This document shows, one piece after another, positions 8,820 through 18,632 of a stretch of 64,000 nt of DNA. Position numbers and translations under genes: made by a program. The first letter of the stretch is position 1, and every line of letters begins with the position of its first letter. The stretch covers positions 1 to 64,000 of the forward strand of contig JAQXAR010000003.1 in assembly GCA_029252805.1 (NCBI GenBank), read 5' to 3'. A model generated the notes under the pieces. That model worked only from the letters and a program-made list of their open reading frames with translations, did no database searches and was not told the origin of the DNA. The DNA comes from Rickettsiales bacterium. Its GTDB lineage: Bacteria > Pseudomonadota > Alphaproteobacteria > Rickettsiales > JALZUV01.

Positions 8820-9620
8820 ATGACCACAGTATTGGGTATTGTAAATCAAAAAGGCGGAGTTGGTAAGACAACGACAGCGATTAACCTGGCAACAGGTTTG
8901 GCCGCGATTGGCAAAAAGGTGTGTGTGATTGATCTGGATCCTCAAGGAAATGCTAGCACAGGCCTTGGTATCGAACGCAAGGACCGTAAAATAACCAGCT
9001 ATGATTTATTGATTCATGGCCAAGATCCGCGCAAGGCGCTCCTAAAAACATCGATCCCAAAGCTAGATGTTATCCCGGCAACGATTGATTTATCGGGTGC
9101 TGATTTAGAATTGGCGCCGATGCGGAAACGCGAATTTCGTTTGCGCATGGCATTGGCAAAATTGGTTGCAGAGGGTGATTATCACACCATTGTTATTGAT
9201 TGCCCGCCCTCTTTAAGTTTATTAACTCTCAATGCCTTAGCGGCAGCAAATAAAGTTCTGATTCCGTTGCAATGTGAGTTTTATGCTTTGGAAGGATTGA
9301 GCCATCTTTTGAAAACAATCAAGATTGTTCAATCTCGCTATAATGATGCTTTAAAGGTCGATGGGGTTGTTCTCACTATGTATGATCGGCGTAATAAACT
9401 GACCGAAAATATTGAACAAGATGTTCGGGCCTATTTGGGCTCACAAGTTTACGAAACGGTTATTCCACGAAACGTTCGTGTTTCGGAGGCCCCGTCATAT
9501 GGAATGCCATCTATTCTTTATGATATGCATTGCGCCGGTTCGCAGGCTTATATTGCTCTGGCAAAAGAGATGATTAAACGAAATAAATTCAAAAAACTAA
9601 CAGTAAAAATGGCGGCGTAA
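8820..9620 (+). CDS. parA: Chromosome partitioning ATPase ParA (Soj)
   Basis: A 266-residue deviant-Walker ATPase that moves ParB-parS complexes along the nucleoid. It carries the ParA-type Walker A KGGVGKTT (residues 11-18), DLDPQGNAST and the Walker B-like VIDCPPSLSLLTLNA. No N-terminal DNA-binding extension is present, consistent with chromosomal ParA rather than plasmid type Ia. It sits between rsmG and parB; parB begins two bases after the stop. Confidence 0.96.
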   Translation: MTTVLGIVNQKGGVGKTTTAINLATGLAAIGKKVCVIDLDPQGNASTGLGIERKDRKITSYDLLIHGQDPRKALLKTSIPKLDVIPATIDLSGADLELAPMRKREFRLRMALAKLVAEGDYHTIVIDCPPSLSLLTLNALAAANKVLIPLQCEFYALEGLSHLLKTIKIVQSRYNDALKVDGVVLTMYDRRNKLTENIEQDVRAYLGSQVYETVIPRNVRVSEAPSYGMPSILYDMHCAGSQAYIALAKEMIKRNKFKKLTVKMAA

Positions 9621-9621
9621 T

Positions 9622-10527
9622 ATGTCTCAAACAAAATTAGGAAAAGGCCTCTCAGCCTTGATGGATGAAGAATATAGCGATGCTCCAGAGAGCAAAGAGA
9701 AGTTGAATAAATTAAATAACTTGGATGTTCATAAAATTCGTTCAGGGAAATATCAACCGCGTAAGAGTTTTGAAGAAGGTGAGCTGGGTGAACTAGCGGC
9801 ATCAATTGCTCAAAATGGAGTGATGCAGCCGATTGTTGTACGCCCAGTTGAAGCCGAAGGTGATGTCGCCTACGAAATTATTGCGGGTGAGCGTCGTTGG
9901 CGTGCCTCAAAGCGTATAGGCCTTGATTCGGTGCCGGCTATTATTCGTGTGATGACCGACCAGCAGGCTTTAGAACTAGCTTTGGTCGAGAATATCCAAC
10001 GTGAAGACCTTTCTGGCTTGGAAGAAGCGGCTGGTTATCAACAATTAATTGAAGAATTCAATTACACTCAAGAGCAGCTAGCCGGTGCAGTTGGTAAGAG
10101 TCGGAGTCACATTGCAAATCTATTGCGTTTGTTAAGCTTGCCAGATGAAATTAAGGTGATGCTTGAAGCAGGAAATTTGAGTATCGGACATGCACGAGCT
10201 TTGATGACCGCTGAAAATGCGGTTGAACTTGCAAAACAAGTCGTCGCAAAGAATTTAAATGTTCGCCAAACGGAGAAACTTGCCAAAGGCGAAACATCTG
10301 AGGCTTCTAAGTTAAAGGCAAAATCATCGCCTTCTTCTGCGGTCATGTCACGCCAAGCAATTGAGAAGAATGAAGATATTTTGGCTCTTGAAGAAACGTT
10401 AGCAGAAAGTCTGGGACTTAAAGTTCAGATAAATGATTTCGGTGGCCAGCAAGGCGAAATCGTCACCAACTACGAGTCTCTCGAAGAATTGGATATGATT
10501 TTGCGTCGTCTGGGTGACGCCGCTTAG
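9622..10527 (+). CDS. parB: Chromosome partitioning protein ParB (Spo0J)
   Basis: A 301-residue DNA-binding CTPase that loads on parS and spreads. The N-terminus has LGKGLSALMDE, the usual ParA-interaction segment. The ParB/Srx domain includes YQPRKSFEEGELGELAASI, the CTP-binding GERRWRA motif and the ENIQREDLS motif. A helix-turn-helix follows in the region of EQLAGAVGKSRSHIANLLRLL, and the C-terminal segment around LEELDMILRRLG is the dimerisation part. Two parS sites upstream (6345 and 8245) are its presumed targets. Confidence 0.96.
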   Translation: MSQTKLGKGLSALMDEEYSDAPESKEKLNKLNNLDVHKIRSGKYQPRKSFEEGELGELAASIAQNGVMQPIVVRPVEAEGDVAYEIIAGERRWRASKRIGLDSVPAIIRVMTDQQALELALVENIQREDLSGLEEAAGYQQLIEEFNYTQEQLAGAVGKSRSHIANLLRLLSLPDEIKVMLEAGNLSIGHARALMTAENAVELAKQVVAKNLNVRQTEKLAKGETSEASKLKAKSSPSSAVMSRQAIEKNEDILALEETLAESLGLKVQINDFGGQQGEIVTNYESLEELDMILRRLGDAA

Positions 10528-10636
10528 TTCGCTATCTACTTTCTAGGAATTTAGGACAGAATCTTAACACATTCTTGAGAATTATCGATTAGGGTGAAGT
10601 TGAATGTAATCAACTCATTGGTGAAAGAACACGCCC

Positions 10637-12424
10637 ATGCCTAGCTATAATGCCCCCTTAGAAGATTTTGAATATCTGATTCGCGAATACCTAAAGATTG
10701 ATGAGTATCAGTCTCTTGATGGATTTGCTGATGCCAGAGAACTTGTGACGCCACTGTTAGATGAGGCGGCAAAATTTTGTGAAAATGTGATTTTCCCGCT
10801 TAATCAGTCAGGTGATGAAGAGGGATTAAAATACGATGATGGCAAGGTCATCACACCGGCCGGATTCAAAGAAGCTTACAAACAATATTGTGATGCCGGG
10901 TGGATGAGCTTTACCTGTGATTCAAAATATGGCGGGCAGGGGCTTCCGGAAGTATTAAATATGCCAATGATTGAGATGACTTGCTCAAGTAATCTGGCAT
11001 TTGGTATGACGCCGGGTTTGAGTCACGGCGCTTATAGTGCCATTCACCATTTTGCGAGTGACGAATTGAAACAAACCTATTTACCAAAAATGGTGACAGG
11101 GGAGTGGTCGGGCGTGATGTGTCTGACAGAACCGCACTGTGGAACTGACTTAGGGCTGATTTATACCAAAGCGGAGCCGGCTAATGACGGGTCGTTTAAT
11201 ATTACCGGCGGCAAGATTTTTATTTCCTCTGGTGAACAAGATAAAACCGAAAATATTATTCATCTGGTATTAGCGAAATTACCGGACGCTCCGGAAGGCG
11301 TGAGGGGTATTAGTTTGTTCCTTGTTCCGAAAGTGATGGTCAATGAAGATGGCTCGCTAGGCGATCGTAACGGTGTGCGCTGTGAAAGCATCGAGCATAA
11401 AATGGGTATCCATGCCTCGCCAACCTGTGTGATGAATTATGATAATGCTAAAGGGTATTTAGTGGGTGAGCCTAATAAAGGCTTGAAGGCTATGTTCACT
11501 ATGATGAACGAGGCAAGATTACTTGTTGGAATTCAAGGGCTTGGGCTTGCCGAGGTTTCTTGGCAGAATGCGAAAGCTTACGCGCAAGAGCGGCTTCAGG
11601 GGCGTGCGTTAAAAGGTGGGCCTGCGGCTCCCGAAAAAGCCGCCGATCCGATTATTGTGCATCCGGATGTACGCCGCATGTTATTGACAATGAAGAGTTT
11701 TACGGAGGGTGCGCGAGCATTGGCTTTGGAAACGGCATTGAAATTGGATATTCTGAAACGTTCGGATAATGAGGAAGATAAAGAACAGGCTGATCATTGG
11801 ATGCAACTAATGACGCCGATCATTAAAGCGTATTATACCGATATGGGTTTTGCCGTTTCAAGTGAGGCGATGCAGGTGCATGGCGGTTTTGGTTACATTA
11901 AAGAATATGGCGTAGAGCAATATACGCGCGATGCCCGTATTGCGATGATTTATGAAGGAACGAATGGAATTCAGGGGCTCGATTTAATTGGTCGGAAGTT
12001 GCCTTATAAATTTGGTAAATATGCGCGTGTTTTCTTCCATCCTGTTACGGAATTTATTGAAGAAAATCGTGTGGTTGAGGGAATGGCTGAATTTACTAAG
12101 CCATTGTATCAGAATATAAAGCACCTTCAAAATGCAACGCTTTGGTTGGCCAAAACTGGAATGGGAAATCCCAATGACCCGGCAGCCGGTGCAACAGAAT
12201 ATCTACGTATGTTTGCACTTTGTGTGATGGGTTATGTATGGGCGCGTCAGGCGAAACTAGCATTAGAAAAAATTGAAAGTGGCGACGGCCTACACTCAAA
12301 AGAATTTTATGAAGCGAAACTCGATACGGCGCGCTTTTTTATGCAGCGTCAATTGCCGGACTGTGTAAGCTTATTGTTGAAAATCACCAATGGCAGCAAA
12401 TCGATTATGAAAGCTGCAATTTAA
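10637..12424 (+). CDS. Acyl-CoA dehydrogenase with extended C-terminal domain (DmdC-like)
   Basis: A 595-residue flavoprotein expected to introduce an alpha-beta double bond into an acyl-CoA thioester. FAD and substrate regions typical of the family are visible: CLTEPHCGTDL, the KIFISSGEQD strand, MQVHGGFGYIKEYGVEQYTRDARI and IYEGTNGIQG, which carries the catalytic Glu region. The roughly 130-residue C-terminal extension resembles the acyl-CoA dehydrogenases that include DmdC (methylmercaptopropionyl-CoA dehydrogenase). Substrate cannot be assigned from sequence; no dmdB or dmdD gene is adjacent. A TTAAC-N6-TTGAG half-match to a CtrA box lies at 10564-10579. Confidence 0.88.
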   Translation: MPSYNAPLEDFEYLIREYLKIDEYQSLDGFADARELVTPLLDEAAKFCENVIFPLNQSGDEEGLKYDDGKVITPAGFKEAYKQYCDAGWMSFTCDSKYGGQGLPEVLNMPMIEMTCSSNLAFGMTPGLSHGAYSAIHHFASDELKQTYLPKMVTGEWSGVMCLTEPHCGTDLGLIYTKAEPANDGSFNITGGKIFISSGEQDKTENIIHLVLAKLPDAPEGVRGISLFLVPKVMVNEDGSLGDRNGVRCESIEHKMGIHASPTCVMNYDNAKGYLVGEPNKGLKAMFTMMNEARLLVGIQGLGLAEVSWQNAKAYAQERLQGRALKGGPAAPEKAADPIIVHPDVRRMLLTMKSFTEGARALALETALKLDILKRSDNEEDKEQADHWMQLMTPIIKAYYTDMGFAVSSEAMQVHGGFGYIKEYGVEQYTRDARIAMIYEGTNGIQGLDLIGRKLPYKFGKYARVFFHPVTEFIEENRVVEGMAEFTKPLYQNIKHLQNATLWLAKTGMGNPNDPAAGATEYLRMFALCVMGYVWARQAKLALEKIESGDGLHSKEFYEAKLDTARFFMQRQLPDCVSLLLKITNGSKSIMKAAI

Positions 12425-12446
12425 TTATTTATTTACGGAGAATATA

Positions 12447-12887
12447 ATGACCGAAAAAAGTCATAACACAGAAAAGAAAATATCTGTTCTGGGGTTATTA
12501 AGTATTATTTTTGGTGGCCTGAGTATGGTGCCGCTTATGGGAATATTATCCTTTCCGGGATTGGTATTGGGAGTGATCGGTCTTGTCAGGAAAGGCGGAA
12601 CTTTGGCCATTGTTGGAACCGTGCTTTCTTGTGTAGGTGTGGCAACCAGTCCGACACTTTGGGCGATGGTGGGCTGTACCTTTAATCCCTCAGCATGTGA
12701 AGAAATGGCAGAAGAAGTTAAAGTTAAGCACGCAGCAAGAACAGCCGAATTGAAGAAAAAAATTAAACTGTTAGAGCGTCAGCAGACCGAGGCTGATAAA
12801 GCAGAAGAGAAACTTGAAGCGGTCACAGAGAAATTCCAAGACCTAGAAGAAAAATCAAATCAAGCGCTCGAGACACCCGCTTTTTAA
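12447..12887 (+). CDS. Small membrane protein with C-terminal coiled coil (DUF4190-like N-terminus)
   Basis: A 146-residue protein I cannot assign. Residues about 12-85 form hydrophobic segments rich in Gly/Ser/Leu (VLGLLSIIFGGLSMVPLMG, then FPGLVLGVIGLV), similar to the small DUF4190 membrane domain. The last 55 residues are charged and heptad-like (KKKIKLLERQQTEADKAEEKL), predicting a coiled coil. GGAG nine bases before the ATG is a fair ribosome binding site. It follows the acyl-CoA dehydrogenase by 22 bp and may share its transcript. The 3' end overlaps the next, convergent gene by four bases. Confidence 0.6.
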   Translation: MTEKSHNTEKKISVLGLLSIIFGGLSMVPLMGILSFPGLVLGVIGLVRKGGTLAIVGTVLSCVGVATSPTLWAMVGCTFNPSACEEMAEEVKVKHAARTAELKKKIKLLERQQTEADKAEEKLEAVTEKFQDLEEKSNQALETPAF

Positions 12888-13081
12888 CGAATTAAGACTT
12901 TTATTAAAAACACTGCACCAATAATGAGGGCAAATAGATTAAATCCGAGCCATAGCGCGTAAGCACAGGCACCTAAAATGAGAGCGGGGCCGATATAGTC
13001 GCGAATATCGTGAACTTTATCCATACCTATAAGCGTGCCAAAAGCGGTAAGTGCAATGCAAATAATGATGTCTATTACCAT
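12884..13081 (-). CDS. Small hypothetical integral membrane protein
   Basis: A 65-residue, almost entirely hydrophobic protein with three short predicted helices (MVIDIIICIALTAFG, GPALILGACAYALWLG, LFALIIGAVFLIKVLIR). Nothing in it identifies a function. It is convergent with the coiled-coil membrane gene, overlapping by four bases, and its 5' end lies about 67 bp from divergent mutL. The unbroken hydrophobic pattern and the Arg/Lys-ended last helix suggest a real gene, but a small ORF of this size could be fortuitous. Confidence 0.45.
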   Translation of the reverse strand: MVIDIIICIALTAFGTLIGMDKVHDIRDYIGPALILGACAYALWLGFNLFALIIGAVFLIKVLIR

Positions 13082-13147
13082 AGGGTGAGTGTAATATTTT
13101 TCTGAATCGAGGCTAGGTTTTTATACCTAATCGCGATATAAAACAGT

Positions 13148-14995
13148 ATGAACGCCATTCGTATATTGCCTAATAACACCGTTAACCGTATTGCCGCAGG
13201 TGAAGTGGTGGAGCGGCCTGCTTCGGTGGTGAAGGAATTGGTTGAGAATGCTATCGATGCGCGGGCGACGTCTATTGATGTTTCCGTTAAAGGCGGCGGC
13301 AAACGCGAAATTATTATTTCCGATAATGGCAAGGGAATGGCCCGCGAGGAACTGGAATTAGCCATTCAACGTCATGCGACCTCGAAGCTTCCCGATGATG
13401 ATTTATTAATGGTGCAATGGCTGGGTTTTCGGGGAGAGGCGCTCCCTTCTATTGGTTCGATTAGTCGAATGAAACTGACCAGTCGTGCCAAAGGAGCTGA
13501 CGAGGCGTGGAGCATTTCTGTCGGGGGAGGTGAAGTTTCACAAGCAACGCCTGCGGCTCATGCTGTGGGCACGCGAATTGAGGTGCATGATTTATTTTAT
13601 GCCACGCCGGCGCGCTTGAACTTTATGAAAACGGAGCGCTCGGAGACGTCGGCGATCAGCGATATTCTGAAGCGTATTGCGATGGCAAATCCCGGAATTG
13701 GTTTTAGTTTTAGCCATGAGGGTAGGGGCTGGAAAGCGGAAGCCTCAAGAATAAATTCATCGTTGCTCGGTTTATCCGAGAAATCCATGGATCACCCGAA
13801 CAAGTCGAGTGATGACGATTCGATGAAACAAAGATTATCCCAAATCTTAGGCAAAGAGTTTGCACAAAATTCTGTGTTGGTGGAGGGGGAGCGTGACGGT
13901 CTCTCTCTCTCGGGTTTTGCCGGGCTACCAACCTATAATCGTGGCAGTAGTTTACAGCAATATTTATTCGTTAATGGGCGTCCTGTGCGTGATCGTTTGC
14001 TGCTTGGCGTGGTGCGGGCGGCTTATCAGGATTTTCTTGCGCGCGACCGTCATCCGGTTTTGGTATTATTTGTCGAAGTGCCTCCGCAAATGGTCGATGT
14101 GAATGTACATCCAGCGAAAGCGGAGGTGCGTTTTCGCGATGCGCAATCGGTTCGCTCTATGATTTTACGAGGATTGCGTGAGGCGCTGGCGGCGTCGGGC
14201 CATCAGGCCAGTACCACAGTGGCTTACGATGCGCTGCGTAAAATCCAGCCGGAGCAGATGCAGGCGCAAGCGGCAATGGGTTTCCACCAGCCGGTGAATT
14301 ATGCGTATAATCCGGCGAGCCATGGGGCGGGGCGCCCCTCTTCTGCGGCGGTTGCGATGCAGGCATTGGAGGTGCTTGACTCGCAAGATGAATCGGTGCC
14401 AGCGCCCTCGACGGATTTGCCACTCGGCTTGGCCCGCGCGCAGCTACATGAAACGTATATTGTCGCGCAAACGACAGAAGGCATTGTTATTGTTGATCAA
14501 CATGCCGCACATGAGCGTTTAGTTTATGAGCGTATGAAGGCGCAGATCGCGAAAGAGGGCGTGAAAACTCAACCACTTTTATTACCTGAAGTGGTGGAAT
14601 TGAGTGTTGATGGTGCGGCGAATTTATTGGCACGAAAAGAGGAATTAGCCGAACTCGGTTTGATCATGGATGACTTTGGTTCAGGTGCGGTGGTGGTTCG
14701 TGAAGTGCCGGCCTTGATGGGTGAGGGCGATGTTCAGGGGCTTATCCGCGATATGGTCGATGAGTTGGATGAATTTGGCGAGGCGCTTAAATTACGCGAC
14801 CGGATGGAAGATATTTGTGGCACGATCGCCTGTCATGGCTCTGTGAGGGCGGGGCGCAAACTTAATATTGACGAGATGAATGCGTTGCTGCGTCAGATGG
14901 AAGCAACGCCGTATTCTGGTCAATGTAACCACGGACGCCCAACCTACGTAGAGCTCAAGCTCAAAGATATTGAGCGTTTATTTGGCCGCCGGTAA
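13148..14995 (+). CDS. mutL: DNA mismatch repair protein MutL (endonuclease-type)
   Basis: A 615-residue mismatch-repair ATPase. The GHKL N-domain has [30 protein letters not shown] and [10 protein letters not shown]. The C-terminal domain has [12 protein letters not shown], fitting the metal-binding endonuclease motif DQHA(X)2E(X)4E, with supporting ACHGSVRAG and QCNHGRPT motifs. The protein is therefore probably a nicking MutL, as in bacteria without MutH, unlike E. coli MutL. TATAAA ends five bases before the ATG with no ribosome binding site, suggesting a leaderless message. Confidence 0.95.
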   Translation: MNAIRILPNNTVNRIAAGEVVERPASVVKELVENAIDARATSIDVSVKGGGKREIIISDNGKGMAREELELAIQRHATSKLPDDDLLMVQWLGFRGEALPSIGSISRMKLTSRAKGADEAWSISVGGGEVSQATPAAHAVGTRIEVHDLFYATPARLNFMKTERSETSAISDILKRIAMANPGIGFSFSHEGRGWKAEASRINSSLLGLSEKSMDHPNKSSDDDSMKQRLSQILGKEFAQNSVLVEGERDGLSLSGFAGLPTYNRGSSLQQYLFVNGRPVRDRLLLGVVRAAYQDFLARDRHPVLVLFVEVPPQMVDVNVHPAKAEVRFRDAQSVRSMILRGLREALAASGHQASTTVAYDALRKIQPEQMQAQAAMGFHQPVNYAYNPASHGAGRPSSAAVAMQALEVLDSQDESVPAPSTDLPLGLARAQLHETYIVAQTTEGIVIVDQHAAHERLVYERMKAQIAKEGVKTQPLLLPEVVELSVDGAANLLARKEELAELGLIMDDFGSGAVVVREVPALMGEGDVQGLIRDMVDELDEFGEALKLRDRMEDICGTIACHGSVRAGRKLNIDEMNALLRQMEATPYSGQCNHGRPTYVELKLKDIERLFGRR

Positions 14996-15029
14996 GGTTT
15001 AGTTAATATTTCTCTGCTAGGATCGATTT

Positions 15030-15161
15030 ATGGATGAGCCAGATTATCGTGCCAGAGCTTTCATGGCAGAGGCATTTATTAAGCAGGGGTTGATCTCAAT
15101 ACCTGACGGGGATGCGTCGATCATTGCTCGGGGTGAAGCGTTGGAGTGGTTAAAAAAATAG
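15030..15161 (+). CDS. Small ORF of 43 residues, 5' part of a gene split at an A7 run
   Basis: An ATG preceded by TAGGAT six bases upstream opens a 43-residue frame, too short for most ORF callers. The product begins MDEPDYRARAFMAEAF and ends EALEWLKK, then TAG. The last codons are TTA AAA AAA TAG: a seven-A run (15152-15158) directly before the stop. In the -1 frame the sequence continues smoothly into the next ORF, so the two are probably one 105-residue protein. I recognise no domain in it. Confidence 0.5.
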   Translation: MDEPDYRARAFMAEAFIKQGLISIPDGDASIIARGEALEWLKK

Positions 15162-15346
15162 AGGATGCGACTCCTTTGGTTTCAATGAAGGAAGGCGAAC
15201 TGCAAGGGTTGATAATAGAGCAAGATCGCTATGGAAAGAGAGCAATTGTACCAGAATATTTTTTAGAGAGCGTTTTGAGTATTATTTATTTATCTGAAGC
15301 GCTAAAATGTATTGAAAGACAAACTGGCCCAGTAACAGAACGGTAG
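15146..15346 (+). CDS. Small ORF, 3' part of the split gene
   Basis: An open frame of 66 codons from a GTG at 15146, overlapping the preceding ORF by 16 bases in the -1 frame. The GTG has no ribosome binding site at a proper distance, so independent initiation looks unlikely; an internal ATG at 15185 is similarly weak. Read through a -1 shift at the A7 run, the product continues as KKIEDATPLVSMKEGE and ends in CIERQTGPVTER. The central part (LIIEQDRYGKRAIVPEYFLE) has the look of a small folded domain but matches nothing I know. Confidence 0.45.
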   Translation: MVKKIEDATPLVSMKEGELQGLIIEQDRYGKRAIVPEYFLESVLSIIYLSEALKCIERQTGPVTER

Positions 15347-15451
15347 TTCTGCCATGTTGGCCGCTCGCCTTCTTTGCTTTTGAGGTTTCTCACACCCTTA
15401 AAACCAAATCCCCTCTAGATTTTTTGCCCCTTGTGCACTACATCATCAAGC

Positions 15452-18109
15452 ATGATAGGAAATATTGCTAAGAGCCTTTTTGGCTCCTCGAATGATCGTT
15501 TTGTTAAGCCTCTCCAGAAGGATGTTTTGCGCATCAATGCGCTGGAGGAAGAAACCGCTAAATTAAGCGATGAAGAGTTGCGTGGCCGCAGCCTGTGGTT
15601 CCGTGAACGCCTATCAGGCAAAGAGACATTAGATGATATTCTACATGAAGCGTTTGCCACCGTGCGTGAGGCATCAAAGCGTGCGTTGGGCATGCGTCCG
15701 TTTGATGTGCAGTTGGTCGGTGCGATGGTGCTGCATAAGGGCATGATTTCGGAGATGAAAACCGGTGAGGGTAAAACGCTTGTGGCAACACTGGCTGTTT
15801 ATCTCAACGCGGTCGAAGGCAAAGGCGTGCATGTGGTAACGGTCAATGATTATCTCGCTGAACGTGATGCGGCCTGGATGGGGGCGCTCTATGAATTCCT
15901 CGGCCTGTCAGTCGGTTGCATTTTGAATAATCTCGACGATGCTGAGCGCCAAGCGGCGTATGCGTGCGATATCACCTACGGTACGAATAACGAATTTGGC
16001 TTCGATTATTTACGCGATAATATGAAATTCAGCCGCGAAGAAATGGTGCAACGCCCGTTTAATTTTGCGGTGATTGATGAGGTGGATTCGATCTTGATCG
16101 ATGAAGCGCGTACGCCGTTGATTATTTCCGGCCCGACGGAAGATAATTCCGATCTCTATACTCAGATCGATAAGCTTCTTCCTGAAATTAAAGAAGAGCA
16201 TTTCGAGAAAGATGAAAAATCTCGTTCCGTTTCTCTCACCGAAGAAGGGGTGGAGTTTATGGAAGAATTGCTTATTCGCGGTGGGCTAATGGAGCAGGGT
16301 GAGGGCCTTTATGATATTAATAATGTTTCGCTCGTGCATCATGTGAATCAAGCCTTAAAAGCGCATACGTTATTTACGAAAGAAGTCGATTATATTGTCC
16401 AAGATAATAAAGTCGTGATTATTGATGAATTTACCGGTCGCATGATGGAAGGTCGCCGTTATTCGGAAGGGTTGCATCAGGCATTAGAAGCCAAAGAAGA
16501 TGCGCAAATTCAGAATGAAAATCAGACGCTTGCGTCAATCACCTTCCAGAATTATTTCCGCATGTATCCGAAACTTTCCGGCATGACCGGTACGGCCATG
16601 ACTGAGGCATCGGAGTTTGGCGATATTTACGGGCTAGAGGTGATTGCGATTCCAACCAATGTGCCGGTTGCGCGTGATGATTCAGATGATGAAATTTACC
16701 GTACAGCAGTCGAGCGTTACGAGGCGGTGATTGAACAAATTAAGGATTGTCATGATCGTGGCCAGCCGGTCTTGGTCGGTACGGTCAGTATCGAGAAATC
16801 GGAATATTTGGCGAATTTACTGAAGAAAGCAAAAGTGCCGCATCATGTTTTAAATGCGAAGCACCATGAATCGGAAGCACAAATTGTCGCGCAAGCAGGG
16901 CGTCCGGGTGGCGTAACAATTGCGACGAATATGGCCGGTCGTGGTACGGATATTATGCTGGGCGGGAATCCTGAATTTGAAGATGAAAAAGGTAAGAAAC
17001 TCTCATCATCGGCCTATGCGGCGAATAAGCAGAAAGTGCTGGAGGCGGGTGGCCTTTATGTGATTGGTACGGAGCGTCACGAATCTCGCCGTATTGATAA
17101 TCAGCTGCGGGGGCGCTCTGGTCGTCAGGGAGATCCGGGTGGTTCGAAATTCTATCTGTCGTTGGAAGATGATTTAATGCGTATTTTTGGTTCCGAGCGG
17201 ATTGATGGCGTATTGAAAAAGCTTGGCCTGCAAGAAGGTGAGGCGATCACCCATCCATGGATGAATAAAGCAATCGAGAAAGCCCAAGGTAAGGTCGAAG
17301 CACGCAACTATGATATGCGTAAGAATTTGCTAAAATTTGACGATGTGATGAATGATCAGCGTAAGGTTATTTTCGGCCAACGCATTGAAATGATGGAAGA
17401 AGAAGATCTCTCAGATGTGACCGAAGAAATGCGCGAAGACGTCACGAGCGAAACAGTTGAGGGGTATATTCCGCCGAAATCTTACCCAGAACAGTGGGAA
17501 CCTGAGTCGTTAGAGAAAGAGGTTTACCGCCTCTTTGGTTTGCATCTTCCCGTCACAGAATGGGCAGCAGAAGAAGGCATCGGTACAGAAGAAATTTCAG
17601 AACGCGTGATGCAAGCGGTGGCGGCATTAATGCAAGATAAAGAAAAGCGCTTTACCGAACCAATGATGCGCATGGTAGAAAAGCACGTGCTTTTACAGAC
17701 ACTTGATGAGTTATGGAAAGATCATTTGCTACAACTCGATCAACTTCGTCAAGGCATTGGCCTGCGTGGTTACGGTCAGAAAGACCCGCTTAACGAATAT
17801 AAACGTGAAGCTTTCGCTTTATTTTCTGATTTGCTTACACGCTTGCGTGAGTTGACGACGAATCGTTTGGCGCATATTGAAGTTCAGACGCAGGCCCCAG
17901 AAGAGTTGGAGCCGTTACAGCAAACCCAAGAAATGCATGAAAACCGTGGCCCTCAAGCCGAGTCGGAAGGTGCTTCGGCTCAAATGCGTGTACGTCCTGA
18001 GCATCGTGATGCAAATAATCCTGAGAGCTGGGGGCGAGTGGGGCGTAATGAATTATGCCCTTGTGAATCCGGTAAAAAATATAAACATTGTCACGGTAAA
18101 TTGGATTAA
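15452..18109 (+). CDS. secA: Preprotein translocase ATPase SecA
   Basis: The 885-residue motor that pushes unfolded preproteins through SecYEG. Walker A MKTGEGKT, Walker B region [21 protein letters not shown], the HQALEAKE segment and [10 protein letters not shown] are all present. It ends in the zinc-binding SEC-C motif [16 protein letters not shown], which binds SecB and ribosomes. The frame opens seven codons earlier at a TTG (15431), but the family N-terminus [17 protein letters not shown] fixes the ATG at 15452. The thioredoxin-like gene starts four bases after the stop. Confidence 0.97.
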   Translation: MIGNIAKSLFGSSNDRFVKPLQKDVLRINALEEETAKLSDEELRGRSLWFRERLSGKETLDDILHEAFATVREASKRALGMRPFDVQLVGAMVLHKGMISEMKTGEGKTLVATLAVYLNAVEGKGVHVVTVNDYLAERDAAWMGALYEFLGLSVGCILNNLDDAERQAAYACDITYGTNNEFGFDYLRDNMKFSREEMVQRPFNFAVIDEVDSILIDEARTPLIISGPTEDNSDLYTQIDKLLPEIKEEHFEKDEKSRSVSLTEEGVEFMEELLIRGGLMEQGEGLYDINNVSLVHHVNQALKAHTLFTKEVDYIVQDNKVVIIDEFTGRMMEGRRYSEGLHQALEAKEDAQIQNENQTLASITFQNYFRMYPKLSGMTGTAMTEASEFGDIYGLEVIAIPTNVPVARDDSDDEIYRTAVERYEAVIEQIKDCHDRGQPVLVGTVSIEKSEYLANLLKKAKVPHHVLNAKHHESEAQIVAQAGRPGGVTIATNMAGRGTDIMLGGNPEFEDEKGKKLSSSAYAANKQKVLEAGGLYVIGTERHESRRIDNQLRGRSGRQGDPGGSKFYLSLEDDLMRIFGSERIDGVLKKLGLQEGEAITHPWMNKAIEKAQGKVEARNYDMRKNLLKFDDVMNDQRKVIFGQRIEMMEEEDLSDVTEEMREDVTSETVEGYIPPKSYPEQWEPESLEKEVYRLFGLHLPVTEWAAEEGIGTEEISERVMQAVAALMQDKEKRFTEPMMRMVEKHVLLQTLDELWKDHLLQLDQLRQGIGLRGYGQKDPLNEYKREAFALFSDLLTRLRELTTNRLAHIEVQTQAPEELEPLQQTQEMHENRGPQAESEGASAQMRVRPEHRDANNPESWGRVGRNELCPCESGKKYKHCHGKLD

Positions 18110-18113
18110 ACTT

Positions 18114-18632
18114 ATGTGGAAATGGTTCAGACTTATTTCGCTGCTTATCGTTATCCCAGCGGCAATATTTCTGGTGATCTCAGCTGATGAGCCGCTCGAT
18201 ATTTATCAAAAACGCCCAATGCCACCGCTCGAATTAAATGGATTAAATGGCGGGACTGTTTCGACGGCAAAATGGGCGCTGGAAACGGATGGCCCGAAGG
18301 TCATCAATTTATTTGCCAGCTGGTGCAGCCCGTGCATTAAAGAAATTCCGGCACTTCAAAGTCTCCGCCGCCATCTTCCTGTTTATGGGATTGCCTTTAG
18401 AGATAAACCAAAAGATTTAAAGAAGTGGCTGGCCAAGCACGGTAATCCGTATACGGAAATTGGTATTGATAAAGGTCTGACTTTTATTTGGGATTTAGGT
18501 ATTACGGGCGTGCCGACCACCTTGTTACTAGATGCGACACAGAAAATAGTCTATATTCATCAAGGGCTTTTAACGGAATCGGATATTCAGAACGAAATTC
18601 TGCCGCGATTGGAGAAATTGGAAAATGACTAG
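18114..18632 (+). CDS. Membrane-anchored thioredoxin-like protein (CcmG/DsbE/TlpA type)
   Basis: A 172-residue protein with one N-terminal membrane anchor (FRLISLLIVIPAAIFLVI) and a periplasmic thioredoxin fold. The redox motif WCSPC lies in LFASWCSPCIKEIP, and the cis-proline loop TGVPTT is present. The family reduces disulfides in apocytochrome c or other periplasmic proteins. The frame extends upstream into secA, but the ATG at 18114, four bases after the secA stop, gives a complete anchor. No other cytochrome c maturation genes are here, so CcmG identity is tentative. It overlaps the next gene by eight bases. Confidence 0.82.
   Translation: MWKWFRLISLLIVIPAAIFLVISADEPLDIYQKRPMPPLELNGLNGGTVSTAKWALETDGPKVINLFASWCSPCIKEIPALQSLRRHLPVYGIAFRDKPKDLKKWLAKHGNPYTEIGIDKGLTFIWDLGITGVPTTLLLDATQKIVYIHQGLLTESDIQNEILPRLEKLEND

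Noticed and set aside
14157-14522. Several ORFs on both strands within mutL
   Set aside because: They lie in the GC-rich linker of MutL and show no protein-like features; shadows.
14992-15006. GTAA-N7-TTAA after mutL as a CtrA box
   Set aside because: One-mismatch matches to TTAA-N7-TTAA are expected dozens of times in the window; not significant without the flanking C residues.
15018-15023. TAGGAT six bases before ATG (also at 22457 minus, 48077 minus and 37556) as a leaderless -10
   Set aside because: TAGGAT contains AGGA at normal Shine-Dalgarno spacing, so these are better explained as ribosome binding sites and were left out of the leaderless list.
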